Assembly: GCF_030548175.1 (NCBI RefSeq)
Contig: NZ_JAUORX010000001.1
Span: forward strand, 434,001-498,000
Source: Cognatishimia sp. 1_MG-2023
GTDB taxonomy: Bacteria; Pseudomonadota; Alphaproteobacteria; Rhodobacterales; Rhodobacteraceae
Length of the DNA stretch: 64,000 nt
Reading direction: 5' to 3'
In this document: positions 1 through 9,085 of the stretch, in pieces
Layout: the number at the start of each line of letters is the position of its first letter
Numbering within the stretch: the first letter of the stretch is position 1
Translations under genes and position numbers: made by a program
Notes under the pieces: model-generated
What the model saw: only the letters and a program-made list of their open reading frames with translations
The model's database searches: none
What the model was told of the DNA's origin: nothing

Positions 1-665
1 GTCGCGGCGTCTTTATGGACCAAGCACTTGAAATCCTGCCAGCCGACTACTGGCGTTGGTGGCTTTTGTCCCATGCTCCAGAAAGCTCTGATGCGGAATT
101 TACTTGGGAAAACTTCCAAGGCTCGGTCAACAAAGACTTGGCAGACGTGCTTGGAAACTTTGTCTCCCGCGTCACAAAATTCTGCCGCTCCAAGTTCTCA
201 GAAGCCGTTCCAGAAGGCGCCGAATACGGGCCCGAAGAACTTGCCCTGATCGAAGAGCTGACAACCCGCGTGCGCGCTTACGAGCAGCACATGGAAAACA
301 TGGAAGTCCGCAAATCCGCCCAAGAACTGCGTGCGATTTGGGCAGCAGGCAACGAATACCTGCAAACCGTAGCCCCTTGGTCGACCTTCAAAACCGACCC
401 GGACAAAGCCGCGATCCAAATCCGCTTGGCCTTGAACCTAATCCCATTCTACGCGGTCCTGTCAGAACCCTTTATTCCAGACGCGTCCGCCTCATTGCTT
501 GAGTCAATGAATGCCCAAGATGCGGTTTGGCCCGATGATGTTGCGGCAACGCTGTCCAAACTGCCAGTGGGTCACGAATTCACTGTTCCAGAAGTCACCT
601 TCCGCAAAATCACAGATGATGAGCGCACTGAGTGGCAGGAAAAATTCGCCGGTACACGCGATTAA
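1..665 (+). CDS. metG: Methionyl-tRNA synthetase, C-terminal part (5' truncated by window edge)
   Basis: This is the 3' part of a class I methionyl-tRNA synthetase, the cytoplasmic enzyme that charges tRNA-Met. The frame is open at the left edge. The first visible residues, RGVF followed by [16 protein letters not shown], are what follows the KMSKS signature in MetG proteins, so the catalytic domain lies outside the window. The remaining roughly 216 residues are the helical anticodon-binding domain, with the conserved FVSR stretch near residue 50. The Met codon at 15 is internal and is not a start. A strong terminator follows directly. Confidence 0.93.
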   Translation, partial: RGVFMDQALEILPADYWRWWLLSHAPESSDAEFTWENFQGSVNKDLADVLGNFVSRVTKFCRSKFSEAVPEGAEYGPEELALIEELTTRVRAYEQHMENMEVRKSAQELRAIWAAGNEYLQTVAPWSTFKTDPDKAAIQIRLALNLIPFYAVLSEPFIPDASASLLESMNAQDAVWPDDVAATLSKLPVGHEFTVPEVTFRKITDDERTEWQEKFAGTRD

Positions 666-688
666 TCCAATGGCTTGATCCCAAAAGA

Positions 689-719
689 AAAAGGCGCAGC
701 AAATGCTGCGCCTTTTTTG
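689..719 (+). terminator. Rho-independent terminator of metG
   Basis: A 10-bp perfect stem (AAGGCGCAGC at 691-700 with GCTGCGCCTT at 705-714) has a 4-nt loop and is followed by a run of T. It lies about 25 bases after the metG stop. The A-run on the left could also terminate the tRNA transcript coming from the other strand. Confidence 0.9.
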
Positions 720-720
720 T

Positions 721-806
721 TGGTACCCGCGGCCGGACTCGAACCGGCACGACCTCTCGGTCCAGAGATTTTAAGTCTCTTGTGTCTACCATTCCACCAC
801 GCGGGC
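721..806 (-). tRNA. tRNA-Leu (anticodon UAA)
   Basis: The reverse complement folds as a class II tRNA of 86 nt with encoded CCA (721-723). The 7-bp acceptor stem is GCCCGCG with CGCGGGT. The anticodon loop is CTTAAAA between AGAGA and TCTCT, giving anticodon UAA. A long variable arm and a GGTTCGAGTCC T-arm are present. Confidence 0.95.
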
Positions 807-844
807 CTCCTTGCACGGCGCGTAACGCCTTGCAATTGCGCGCG

Positions 845-872
845 ACAATAGCGTGACTGTTGGCAGTGTAAA
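845..872 (-). promoter_or_regulatory. Possible promoter of tRNA-Leu(UAA)
   Basis: On the minus strand TTTACA (867-872) and TATTGT (845-850) are separated by 16 bases, about 40 bases upstream of the tRNA. This is a moderate match to a sigma-70 promoter and is based on sequence alone. Confidence 0.3.
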
Positions 873-897
873 GGGGCTCTGGAAGGCAAATTTTCAG

Positions 898-1446
898 CTA
901 TAGCTCTTGATCCGCATCTTCTGGCGGCGGAAGCAGAAATCGTCGCTCTGGCAACCAAGGGTTTAGCGCCAAAGCAGCAAGCAAATCCGTCTGTGCTTCA
1001 TAGTCTCGCCCCAATGCGATCAGCGTCATTGCGCGGCCAGACAATGCGCCCAAATGCCTTGGGGATAAGGACAGTGCTCGATCCAGATCAGGCAACACCG
1101 CCTCGAAATCTTGCTGAACAAAGCGGATAATCGCGCGCTGGTTATATCCTTCGGCATAGTTTGGGCAGTAGGAAATCAGTTCCCCAAATGCGTCTAAAGC
1201 GCCAGAAAAATCGCGGGCGTTGCGCAGCTCCATTCCATAGTTCAACAATCCCTGCGCTTTTTCATCCGGCGCATCTGCCCAAAAAGCCCAAAGCCCCTGC
1301 CCTAGAATCAATCCATCGGTCTGAGTCGGCGCAGATTGAATTTCGGAAAATAGTGCATCCAACGCCGCATCATGATCTGGCGCTGGAGGACAAGTGCTAG
1401 CAACAGCAGACGTCGCCAACATTGAGAGAACAAGAAAACACCGCAT
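898..1446 (-). CDS. Exported tetratricopeptide-repeat protein
   Basis: The protein has about 182 residues. It starts with a short signal peptide (MRCFLVLSMLATSAVAS), so it is probably periplasmic. The rest is helical, with at least two TPR-like units: one with the GAEGYNQRAIIRFVQ pattern and one ending ALSLSPRHLGALSGRA. TPR units normally mediate protein-protein contacts; no catalytic motif is visible. The ATG at 1446 is chosen because it places the hydrophobic core at the N-terminus; a TTG 33 bases upstream is possible. It lies just downstream of the Lrp-type regulator on the same strand and may be co-transcribed with it. The specific function is unknown. Confidence 0.72.
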   Translation of the reverse strand: MRCFLVLSMLATSAVASTCPPAPDHDAALDALFSEIQSAPTQTDGLILGQGLWAFWADAPDEKAQGLLNYGMELRNARDFSGALDAFGELISYCPNYAEGYNQRAIIRFVQQDFEAVLPDLDRALSLSPRHLGALSGRAMTLIALGRDYEAQTDLLAALALNPWLPERRFLLPPPEDADQEL

Positions 1447-1481
1447 ACCCAAGCATGCCACGGAAGCTCGGAAAATCAAAA

Positions 1482-1955
1482 TCAGTCGCTGTAGCCGACC
1501 TCTTTCACCGCTTGCATCACAACAAATGTTGACGTGCTAGACACATGAGGAAGCGCTGAAATCTTCTCTCCCAAAACCACCCGATAAGCTGCCATATTCG
1601 TTGTGCGCACCTTCAGCAGATAATCAAAATGGCTCGCAATCATATGCACTTGTTCAATTTCGGGCACCTGACGCACGGCTGCATTAAAAGACTTTAGCGC
1701 GGTCTCGCGTGTGTCGTCTAATTTCACCTCCACAAAAGCCACGTGGTCCAAGCCCAAACGCACCGGATCTGTTGTCGCCCGATACCCGGTGATAACACCT
1801 TCGGCTTCGAGGCGCCGCAGTCGGGCCTGTGTTGGCGTTTTAGAAAGCCCGATCTCTTTGGCTAAATCCGTAATCGAAATGCGCCCATCACGGCCCAGAG
1901 CGGCAAGAATCTTATGATCAAATCCATCTAGCTGAGTCTGCGCAGTTTGCATCAT
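1482..1955 (-). CDS. putR: Lrp/AsnC-family regulator, probable proline-utilisation activator PutR
   Basis: This is a 157-residue Lrp/AsnC protein. The N-terminal helix-turn-helix covers about residues 12-60 (DHKILAALGRDGRIS, then LAKEIGLSKTPTQARLRRLE). The C-terminal RAM effector domain follows (VHMIASHFDYLLKVRTTN). It is divergent from putA with about 100 bases between them. In alphaproteobacteria this arrangement is the proline-responsive activator PutR. That fits the neighbouring PutA, which lacks the ribbon-helix-helix domain that makes enterobacterial PutA its own repressor. The name PutR rests on context plus family. Confidence 0.85.
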   Translation of the reverse strand: MMQTAQTQLDGFDHKILAALGRDGRISITDLAKEIGLSKTPTQARLRRLEAEGVITGYRATTDPVRLGLDHVAFVEVKLDDTRETALKSFNAAVRQVPEIEQVHMIASHFDYLLKVRTTNMAAYRVVLGEKISALPHVSSTSTFVVMQAVKEVGYSD

Positions 1956-2058
1956 TTTGTTCCAAAAATTAGAGCGTTTGCACCACCTATATCAAAGGAA
2001 AGGAGAAATCGACTATCAAATTCGCGGTACACTGCCCTAAATTTTATGGAGCTCACTA

Positions 2059-5000
2059 ATGACATCGCACCGCCGCCTGATCGATACCACGACATACACT
2101 GACGAAGCTGCCTTGGTGGCGCGCCTTAAGGAAGAGACGGGTCTTAGTGATCAAGATCGTGCCCGGATCGTTGAAAAAGGTGCTAATCTTGTGCGTAAAA
2201 TTCGCGGCAAGACTCAGCCCGGCCTAATGGAAGTGTTCCTTGCCGAATACGGCCTGTCCACAGACGAAGGCATCGCATTGATGTGCTTGGCCGAAGCTCT
2301 GCTACGGGTTCCTGATGCAGAAACCATTGATGCATTGATCGAAGATAAAATCGCACCTTCGAACTGGGGTAAACACCTGGGGCATTCCACATCCTCTTTG
2401 GTAAACGCCTCTACCTGGGCATTGATGCTGACTGGCAAAGTCCTGGATGACGAAAACAAAGGCATCGTTGGCGCATTGCGCGGCGCAGTAAAGCGTTTGG
2501 GCGAGCCAGTGATCCGGGCCGCCGTAGGCCGTGCCATGAAGGAAATGGGCCGTCAGTTTGTTTTGGGTGAAACCATCACATCAGCGATGAAACGCGCTGC
2601 GAATTTGGAAGCCAAAGGCTATTCTTATTCCTACGATATGCTTGGCGAAGGTGCGAAAACTGATGCGGATGCGATGGGCTATCACTTGGCCTATTCTCGC
2701 GCGATCACAGCAATCGCAGCCGCCTGCACAAACGATGACATCCGCGACAATCCAGGCATCTCTGTTAAGCTATCCGCACTACATGCACGTTATGAAATTG
2801 GTCAGCGTCAGCGAGTGATGGATGAACTTGTCCCACGTTTACGTTCCCTGGCATTGCTTGCAAAATCTGCGGGCATGGGTCTGAACATTGACGCGGAAGA
2901 AGCGGATCGTCTGTCGATTTCCATGGATGTGATCGAAACCGTTCTAGCCGAACCAGCATTGGCTGGATGGGATGGCTTTGGCGTTGTGGTTCAAGCCTAC
3001 GGCAAACGCGCGGGTGCGGCTTTGGATTACCTATACGAACTGGCGACCCGGTTGGATCGTAAGATCATGGTTCGCCTCGTGAAAGGGGCCTATTGGGATA
3101 CCGAAGTCAAACTCGCGCAGGTACAAGGCATTGATGGCTTCCCTGTCTTTACCTCTAAAGCTGCGACAGACATTAGCTATATGGCCAATGCGAAAAAGCT
3201 GTTGGGGATGACTGACCGGATTTACCCTCAGTTTGCGACACATAACGCACATACTGTTGCGGCCATTTTGGACATGGCAGACGACAAAGATGCATTTGAA
3301 TTCCAACGCTTGCATGGCATGGGCGAAAGCCTGCATGGCATCGTTTTGGACGAAAACAAAACACGTTGCCGTATCTATGCACCGGTTGGCGCGCATCGCG
3401 ATTTGCTGGCCTATCTGGTCCGTCGCCTGCTGGAAAACGGTGCGAACAGCTCTTTTGTGAACCAAATCGTTGACGAAGATGTGGCACCAGAAGTTGTTTC
3501 GCGTGATCCTTTCGAGACTTACGAAGAAGACCACACACCATTGCCAACGGGCCCAGAGCTATTCGCGCCAGAGCGTGTGAACTCTATCGGTTACGATTTG
3601 CGTGATGTTGCAACGATCGAAAAAGTAGATGCCGCACGTAACCCGTTCCGCACTGCAACATGGCATGCGGAACCATTGCTGGCCTCTGATGCTCCGACGC
3701 TGGATCCGCAGCCCGTGTCCAACCCGTTCCAACCGTCAGACGAACTGGGCACCGTGCGCCATGCAACAGCGGAAGCTGTTGAGGTTGCATTGGCTGCAGC
3801 TAAGCCTTGGGATGCAAGCCCTGAAGAACGCGCAGCTGTTCTGAGCAAAGCTGCTGACCTTTTTGAAGAGAACGTTGGCCAGTTCTATGCCATCTTGGCC
3901 CGTGAAGCAGGCAAAACGCCACTGGACCAAGTGGCCGAGCTACGCGAGGCTGTTGATTTCTTGCGTTATTACGCAGCGAATGCACCGGTTCAGGCGCCTG
4001 CTGGCGTATTCTCTTGCATTAGCCCTTGGAACTTCCCATTGGCGATTTTCACAGGTCAGATTTCTGCAGCTCTTGCCGCTGGCAATGCTGTCTTGGCAAA
4101 ACCTGCGGACCAAACTCCGCTGATCGCCTTTGAGGCTGTCAAACTGCTGCACGAAGCAGGTGTTCCGCGGTCCGCGCTGCAATTTGTTCCGGGTTCTGGG
4201 TCAAAAGTCGGCGCGGCTATCACCTCTGATCCTCGTGTAAACGGTGTTTGCTTCACTGGTTCCACAGACACAGCACAGCGTATTCGTGCAGCCATGTCAG
4301 GCTCAATGGCCCCGGGTGCACCGCTGATTGCTGAAACTGGTGGCATGAACGCGATGATCGTGGATTCCACTGCTTTGCCTGAGCAAGCTGTGACCGCGAT
4401 TGTAGAAAGCGCGTTCCAATCCGCTGGTCAGCGTTGTTCTGCGCTGCGTTGTCTGTATGTCCAAGAGGACATCGCGGACAACCTGCTTGATATGCTGAAA
4501 GGCGCAATGAAGGAATTGTCACTTGGCAATCCTTGGGAATACTCAACAGATTCCGGTCCTGTCATTGATACAGCGGCACAAACTGAAATCGCAGCGCACA
4601 TCGAAGAAGCCGAGGCCGAAGGGCGTGTCATCTATCAACTTGCGACACCTCAGACTGGTTCGTTTGTTGCTCCGACGATGATCCGTGTGAATGCCATTGG
4701 TGATCTTGAAAAGGAAATCTTTGGTCCGGTTTTACATGTTGCGACATTCAAAGCGACAGAAATTGATGATGTCGTCGATGCGATCAATGCCACAGGCTAC
4801 GGCCTGACCTTTGGTCTGCAAACACGGATTGATGACCGGGTGCAGCATGTGTCTGATGCGATCCACGCAGGCAACGTTTACGTCAACCGCAACCAAATTG
4901 GTGCGATCGTGGGCAGCCAACCGTTTGGCGGTGAAGGCCTTTCTGGTACTGGCCCGAAAGCTGGCGGTCCGCTGTATCTGTCGCGGTTCCTTGCGGTTGA

Positions 5001-5478
5001 GCCAGTCAAGGCTGATGGCGCTTGGTCGGGCACAATGGCGACAGAAGCGATGCAGAAAGCGATCAACACATCGCCAGAAGGCGCGCCGAGTGTCACCACT
5101 TCGCTGCCTGGCCCAACAGGTGAATCCAACCGCCTGTCCACAATGGCGCGCCCTCCTGTTCTGTGCCTCGGTCCAGGAAAAGAAGCCGCTGACGCGCAAG
5201 CAAAGGCGATCACTGACCTTGGGGGCCGTGCGGCCGTCGCGACCGGCGATGTCTCTGCTGTAACTCTCTCTAGCTTGGAAGGGTTCTCTGGCGTAATTTG
5301 GTGGGGTGATGATGCAAAGGCTCGTGAATACGAACTGGCATTGGCCGGACGTGACCGGATCATTGTTCCGCTGATCACTGGCGCACCTGATGAAGCGCGC
5401 GCGCGGTCTGAACGCCACGTGTGTGTGGACACAACAGCAGCTGGCGGTAACGCAGCACTTCTTGGCGGGATGGCTTGA
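2059..5478 (+). CDS. putA: Bifunctional proline dehydrogenase / pyrroline-5-carboxylate dehydrogenase
   Basis: PutA oxidises proline to glutamate in two steps, using FAD in the first and NAD in the second, with the intermediate channelled between sites. The 1139-residue protein has a proline dehydrogenase barrel (about residues 150-480) with DAEEADR, RLVKGAYWD and FATHNAH. An aldehyde dehydrogenase domain follows (about 560-1000), with the cofactor motif SPWNFPLA, catalytic Glu759 in ETGGMNA and catalytic Cys793 in GQRCSALR. The last 130 residues resemble the extra C-terminal domain of longer PutA proteins. There is no N-terminal DNA-binding domain, consistent with control by the divergent Lrp-type gene. 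A GGAG box lies 7 bases before the ATG. Confidence 0.97.
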   Translation: MTSHRRLIDTTTYTDEAALVARLKEETGLSDQDRARIVEKGANLVRKIRGKTQPGLMEVFLAEYGLSTDEGIALMCLAEALLRVPDAETIDALIEDKIAPSNWGKHLGHSTSSLVNASTWALMLTGKVLDDENKGIVGALRGAVKRLGEPVIRAAVGRAMKEMGRQFVLGETITSAMKRAANLEAKGYSYSYDMLGEGAKTDADAMGYHLAYSRAITAIAAACTNDDIRDNPGISVKLSALHARYEIGQRQRVMDELVPRLRSLALLAKSAGMGLNIDAEEADRLSISMDVIETVLAEPALAGWDGFGVVVQAYGKRAGAALDYLYELATRLDRKIMVRLVKGAYWDTEVKLAQVQGIDGFPVFTSKAATDISYMANAKKLLGMTDRIYPQFATHNAHTVAAILDMADDKDAFEFQRLHGMGESLHGIVLDENKTRCRIYAPVGAHRDLLAYLVRRLLENGANSSFVNQIVDEDVAPEVVSRDPFETYEEDHTPLPTGPELFAPERVNSIGYDLRDVATIEKVDAARNPFRTATWHAEPLLASDAPTLDPQPVSNPFQPSDELGTVRHATAEAVEVALAAAKPWDASPEERAAVLSKAADLFEENVGQFYAILAREAGKTPLDQVAELREAVDFLRYYAANAPVQAPAGVFSCISPWNFPLAIFTGQISAALAAGNAVLAKPADQTPLIAFEAVKLLHEAGVPRSALQFVPGSGSKVGAAITSDPRVNGVCFTGSTDTAQRIRAAMSGSMAPGAPLIAETGGMNAMIVDSTALPEQAVTAIVESAFQSAGQRCSALRCLYVQEDIADNLLDMLKGAMKELSLGNPWEYSTDSGPVIDTAAQTEIAAHIEEAEAEGRVIYQLATPQTGSFVAPTMIRVNAIGDLEKEIFGPVLHVATFKATEIDDVVDAINATGYGLTFGLQTRIDDRVQHVSDAIHAGNVYVNRNQIGAIVGSQPFGGEGLSGTGPKAGGPLYLSRFLAVEPVKADGAWSGTMATEAMQKAINTSPEGAPSVTTSLPGPTGESNRLSTMARPPVLCLGPGKEAADAQAKAITDLGGRAAVATGDVSAVTLSSLEGFSGVIWWGDDAKAREYELALAGRDRIIVPLITGAPDEARARSERHVCVDTTAAGGNAALLGGMA

Positions 5479-5509
5479 CGCCTACCGTCTTTCCGGCCAG
5501 CGTGGCGTT

Positions 5510-6256
5510 ATGTTTCCGATCCGTGACCATAACCCATCTGGCCGCATTCCCTATGTGACCTATGTGTTGATCGCCGCTAACGTGGCGATCTTCCTCTTTT
5601 CTTGGCCGTTAGAGGGCGAACCTGCCCGATTGGCTGCCTTTTATTCAGACTACGCCATGTTCCCCAATCGGGTTTCAACTGGGCAAGACATTCAGGGGCT
5701 CTTTACCTCTATGTTCTTGCATGGCGGGTTTATGCACCTTGCCGGGAACATGCTTTTCCTCTGGATCTTTGGGGACAATCTCGAAGATGAGATGGGGCAT
5801 ATTGGGTTTACCCTGTTCTATCTGGCTGGCGGTATCGGCGCTGGCTTGGCGCAGGTCATTTCAGAGCCGCTAAGTGGTATTCCAACAGTCGGCGCATCTG
5901 GCGCAATTGCAGCCGTTATGGGCGGCTATCTGTTGCTTTATCCAAAGGCGCGTGTCGATATACTTTTGATTTTGATCATTTTCTTCAAAGTATTCTCGAT
6001 CCCAGCATGGGTGATGCTCGGGCTTTGGTTTGCTTTGCAATTGGTGAATGGTGTTGCTGTTGATGCAGCCTCTGGCGGTGTCGCCTATTGGGCGCATGCA
6101 GGTGGGTTTGTGATTGGCTTTTTACTAACCATTCCTGTTTGGTTAAGAAATGGCGGGATGGCCTACTGGCAAACAACCCAAGGGAAACCACCGCATCCCG
6201 ATGCCAAATACAAGTTTAAACAAAGTTCCATTCCAAGCGTGAGACGCGGTAGATAA
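5510..6256 (+). CDS. Rhomboid-family intramembrane serine protease
   Basis: The protein has 248 residues and about six or seven membrane segments. The rhomboid catalytic dyad is visible: Ser130 in GASGA and His196 in WAHAGGF. The oxyanion-region motif HLAGN is at 76-80. Rhomboids cleave membrane proteins within or near their transmembrane segments; no substrate can be inferred here. An in-frame start at 5390 would overlap putA by 89 bases and add a non-conserved extension, so the ATG at 5510 (MFPIRDHNP) is preferred. It begins 32 bases after the putA stop and may be read through from it. Confidence 0.9.
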   Translation: MFPIRDHNPSGRIPYVTYVLIAANVAIFLFSWPLEGEPARLAAFYSDYAMFPNRVSTGQDIQGLFTSMFLHGGFMHLAGNMLFLWIFGDNLEDEMGHIGFTLFYLAGGIGAGLAQVISEPLSGIPTVGASGAIAAVMGGYLLLYPKARVDILLILIIFFKVFSIPAWVMLGLWFALQLVNGVAVDAASGGVAYWAHAGGFVIGFLLTIPVWLRNGGMAYWQTTQGKPPHPDAKYKFKQSSIPSVRRGR

Positions 6257-6274
6257 CTGCGCGTCTCTTGAAAC

Positions 6275-6300
6275 AAAAAAGGCGCCCAAGGGCGCCTTTC
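6275..6300. terminator. Terminator hairpin between two convergent genes
   Basis: AAAGGCGCCC and GGGCGCCTTT form a 10-bp stem with a 2-nt loop at 6278-6299. The A-run on the left gives a good U-tract for the minus-strand gene; the T-run on the right is short. Confidence 0.8.
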
Positions 6301-6319
6301 GTCAAATATTTGCAACCGC

Positions 6320-7111
6320 TTAGGTGTTGCGAATGACTTTTGCGAATTGGTCAAAAATTGGTTCGTTTGAGCAAAGCACAGTTCCACTATCGAGTACGGT
6401 ATCATCGGGATTAACCGCTTGTACAAAACCGCCAGCTTCTTTGACGATGATGATGCCAGCAGCAACATCCCAAGCGTTCAAGCCGCGCTCCCAGTAGCCC
6501 TCGTAACGGCCAGCAGCGACATATGCCATATCCAGCGACGCAGCGCCCCAGCGGCGCACGCCAGCCGTCGCAGGCATCAAGCGCGCGAGGTCTTTCAATG
6601 TGTCAGGCAATTCTTTGCGACCGCCGAAAGGAACGCCCGTTGCGAAAACAGATTCAATCATGCGGTTACGGCCAGAAACGCGTAGACGGTTGCTATCGTT
6701 CAGCCACGCGCCCTCGCCTTTTTCGGCGTAGAACATTTCGTCTTTTGCTGCGTCAAAGATCACACCAGCGACGATTTCGCCCTTGTGTTCCAGCGCGATA
6801 GAAACTGCCCAATGTGGCATACCGTGAAGGTAGTTGGTTGTGCCATCCAGCGGGTCAACGATCCAGCGACGTGTCGGGTCTTTGCCCTCTTCGCCGCCGC
6901 CTTCTTCGCCAAGCCAACCATATGTTGGACGCGCAGCCATCAATTCTTCTTTGATGATTTCTTCTGCGGCGACGTCAGCGCGGCTAACGAAATCGCCAGC
7001 GCCTTTCATCGAAACCTGTAGGTTCTCAACTTCGCGGAAGTCTTTGACCAATGAGCGCCCAGCTTTACGGGCGGCTTTCATCATTACGTTAAGATTGGCG
7101 CTGCCCACCAT
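6320..7111 (-). CDS. suhB: Inositol monophosphatase family protein
   Basis: This is a 263-residue member of the magnesium-dependent, lithium-sensitive phosphatase family. The metal-binding motifs are GEEGGGEEG (about 68), WIVDPLDGTTNYLHG (about 84-98) and WDVAAGIIIVKEAGG near the C-terminus. Family members hydrolyse inositol-1-phosphate or related sugar phosphates; SuhB also acts in ribosomal RNA antitermination in E. coli. Which role applies here cannot be read from sequence. A GGAG box sits 7 bases before the ATG. It follows metR on the same strand with a 100-base gap. Confidence 0.88.
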   Translation of the reverse strand: MVGSANLNVMMKAARKAGRSLVKDFREVENLQVSMKGAGDFVSRADVAAEEIIKEELMAARPTYGWLGEEGGGEEGKDPTRRWIVDPLDGTTNYLHGMPHWAVSIALEHKGEIVAGVIFDAAKDEMFYAEKGEGAWLNDSNRLRVSGRNRMIESVFATGVPFGGRKELPDTLKDLARLMPATAGVRRWGAASLDMAYVAAGRYEGYWERGLNAWDVAAGIIIVKEAGGFVQAVNPDDTVLDSGTVLCSNEPIFDQFAKVIRNT

Positions 7112-7214
7112 GCTTTGGCTCCTATGACATCAGAGCGCGCTTTTACGCCCCGCCGCCCCATTTGCCAAGGCCATATGGGGTGGATTTCGTCGAATTATTG
7201 GGGGTTTTCGTGCT

Positions 7215-8120
7215 TTAAACGCTTTGTAGACGTCTTGCCTCTTGTCCGGCGAGTTCAATCAGGTCTTGCATATACGCTTTGTTCAGATCGTCTTGTCGAG
7301 TTGCTGCATAAAGACCACGTGTCAGGCCCTTTTCTGTGAGCGGGCGCGTCACATAGTCAGAGTTGTATTTCACTTCGCGAACAACCCAGTCTGGCAGGAC
7401 AGAAATTCCGCGATTTGATGCAACCAGCAGCAGGATCACAGCGGTTAACTCGGCTTGGCGCACACGCTCTGGTTCGACTTTGGCTGGGATCAATAGCTGG
7501 CTGAAAATGTCCAAGCGCGTACGTTCTACCGGATAAGTGATCAGCGTTTCGCCGCGGAAATCCTCGGCATCAACCCACTCTTTTTGTGCAAGCGGATGCC
7601 CGCTGGAAGCTACAAAGACGGGGTTGTAGTCAAACAAATGCGTGAATTCGACACCTGGCATGTCCTCTGGATCAGAGGATACAACCAGATCGACATTTTC
7701 TTTTTGCAACGCGGGCATTGCATCAAACGCGAGGCCTGGGCGAATATCGACATCTACATCCGGCCATTTCTTGCGGAACTTTTCAAGCACCGGAAAGAGC
7801 CATTCAAAGCAAGCGTGACATTCAATTGCGATATGAAGGCGACCAGAGTTGCCATCACGTAATCCATTGAATTCGTCTTCTAGTGCTTCAACTTCTGGCA
7901 AAATCCGCTCAGCAAGGCGCAAAAACCGTAAACCAGCCGCTGACAGCTTCATCGGCTTTGAACGGCGCACGAAAAGCTCTACACCTGTCTGCGCTTCTAA
8001 GCCCTTGATTTGGTGGGACAAAGCCGATTGCGTAATGCTCAATTTATCTGCGGCACGCGCCAAGCCACCGCATTCGTGAATCGCTTTCACGGTGCGTAGG
8101 TGACGGAATTCGATATGCAT
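7215..8120 (-). CDS. metR: LysR-family transcriptional regulator MetR
   Basis: The protein has about 301 residues, with an N-terminal winged helix-turn-helix (GGLARAADKLSITQSALSHQI) and a LysR substrate-binding domain. The stretch LHIAIECHACFEWLFPVLEKF is very close to the E. coli MetR effector domain, as are DLVVSSDP and LITYPVERTRLD. MetR uses homocysteine as co-inducer and controls met genes, and here it is divergent from metF. A longer reading back to 8255 would run into metF. The start MHIEFRHL (8120) aligns with known MetR; ATG at 8126 is a close alternative. Confidence 0.9.
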   Translation of the reverse strand: MHIEFRHLRTVKAIHECGGLARAADKLSITQSALSHQIKGLEAQTGVELFVRRSKPMKLSAAGLRFLRLAERILPEVEALEDEFNGLRDGNSGRLHIAIECHACFEWLFPVLEKFRKKWPDVDVDIRPGLAFDAMPALQKENVDLVVSSDPEDMPGVEFTHLFDYNPVFVASSGHPLAQKEWVDAEDFRGETLITYPVERTRLDIFSQLLIPAKVEPERVRQAELTAVILLLVASNRGISVLPDWVVREVKYNSDYVTRPLTEKGLTRGLYAATRQDDLNKAYMQDLIELAGQEARRLQSV

Positions 8121-8215
8121 CTTCATGTGAAGCTCATATTGTTGTTGAGTATTATGAAGTTTTCTCACAACTAGAGTTGTGCGACAAGGGGGCAACATCA
8201 GAATGGACCTGAAAA
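8121..8215. promoter_or_regulatory. metR-metF divergent intergenic region with a possible MetR site
   Basis: This 95-base region must hold both promoters. A TGAA-N5-CTCA element at 8155-8167 matches the MetR consensus TGAA-N5-TTCA at seven of eight fixed bases. The assignment is by similarity and position only. Confidence 0.35.
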
Positions 8216-9082
8216 ATGACCGCGCCAAAAATTTCGCTTGAGTTCTTCCCGCCAAAAAACCTCGAAGGATCGTTTCGCCTTTGGGATACTGTGCAAGTGC
8301 TCGCTCCGCTTAAACCACGCTTTGTCTCTGTGACTTATGGCGCAGGTGGAACTACGCGTGAGTTAACGCGGGACGCCGTTGCTACCTTGCATAAATCCAG
8401 CGGTTTGAACGTAGCCGCGCATTTGACCTGCGTTGACGCGACAAAAGCGGAAACACTAGAAATCGCAGATGGCTTCGCGGAAGCTGGCGTCTCTGAAATC
8501 GTGGCACTGCGAGGTGACCCTCCGAAGGGAAGCAGCGGTTTTACCCCTCATCCAGAGGGATTTGCCAATAGTGTTGAGTTGATTGAAGCGCTTGCAGCCA
8601 AAGGCACATTCGACATTCGCGTTGGCGCGTACCCTGAAAAACACCCAGAAGCCGTGGATCAGAAAGCCGATATTGATTGGCTGAAGGCGAAAATAGATGC
8701 GGGTGCTTCCGAGGCGCTGACGCAATTTTTCTTTGAACCAGAAGCTTTCCTAAGGTTCCGTGACGCTTGTGTAAAAGCAGGAATTGATGCGCCGATTGTT
8801 CCGGGTATTTTGCCGATCGAAAACTGGAAAGGCGTGCGGAGCTTTGCGCAGCGCTGCGGCACACAAGTGCCAGCATGGCTGGACGATGCTTTTGAAAAGG
8901 CTATTCGCGACGACCGTCAAGATTTGCTCGCGACATCGCTTTGCAGTGAATTGTGCAGCGACCTGATGGATGAGGGCGTAGATAACCTGCACTTCTATAC
9001 GCTGAACCGCCCAGAACTGACACGTGACGTTTGCCACGCGCTGGGGATTACACCAGAATCTAAGTTAGAAAATGTTGCCTAA
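8216..9082 (+). CDS. metF: 5,10-methylenetetrahydrofolate reductase
   Basis: MetF is an FAD enzyme that reduces methylene-THF to methyl-THF, the methyl donor for methionine synthesis. At 288 residues it matches the bacterial MetF length. Family landmarks are the N-terminal LEFFPPK, VTYGAGG, AHLTCV, ALRGDPP, QFFFEP and the C-terminal LHFYTLNR. The divergent metR supports regulation by homocysteine. It converges on the next gene with a gap of only 3 bases. Confidence 0.96.
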   Translation: MTAPKISLEFFPPKNLEGSFRLWDTVQVLAPLKPRFVSVTYGAGGTTRELTRDAVATLHKSSGLNVAAHLTCVDATKAETLEIADGFAEAGVSEIVALRGDPPKGSSGFTPHPEGFANSVELIEALAAKGTFDIRVGAYPEKHPEAVDQKADIDWLKAKIDAGASEALTQFFFEPEAFLRFRDACVKAGIDAPIVPGILPIENWKGVRSFAQRCGTQVPAWLDDAFEKAIRDDRQDLLATSLCSELCSDLMDEGVDNLHFYTLNRPELTRDVCHALGITPESKLENVA

Positions 9083-9085
9083 GAC

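Noticed and set aside
632-856. Short open frames over the tRNA-Leu genes at both tRNA loci
   Set aside because: They translate tRNA sequence; frames with TRTGTTSRSRDFKSL-like peptides are a well-known artefact.
4732-5418. Minus-strand open frame of about 230 codons inside putA
   Set aside because: The putA frame is fully supported by conserved residues; the antisense frame has no recognisable features.
8121-8215. SAM-responsive riboswitch upstream of metF
   Set aside because: The gap is under 100 bases and shared with the divergent metR; I see no SAM-II or SAH-type pseudoknot pattern.
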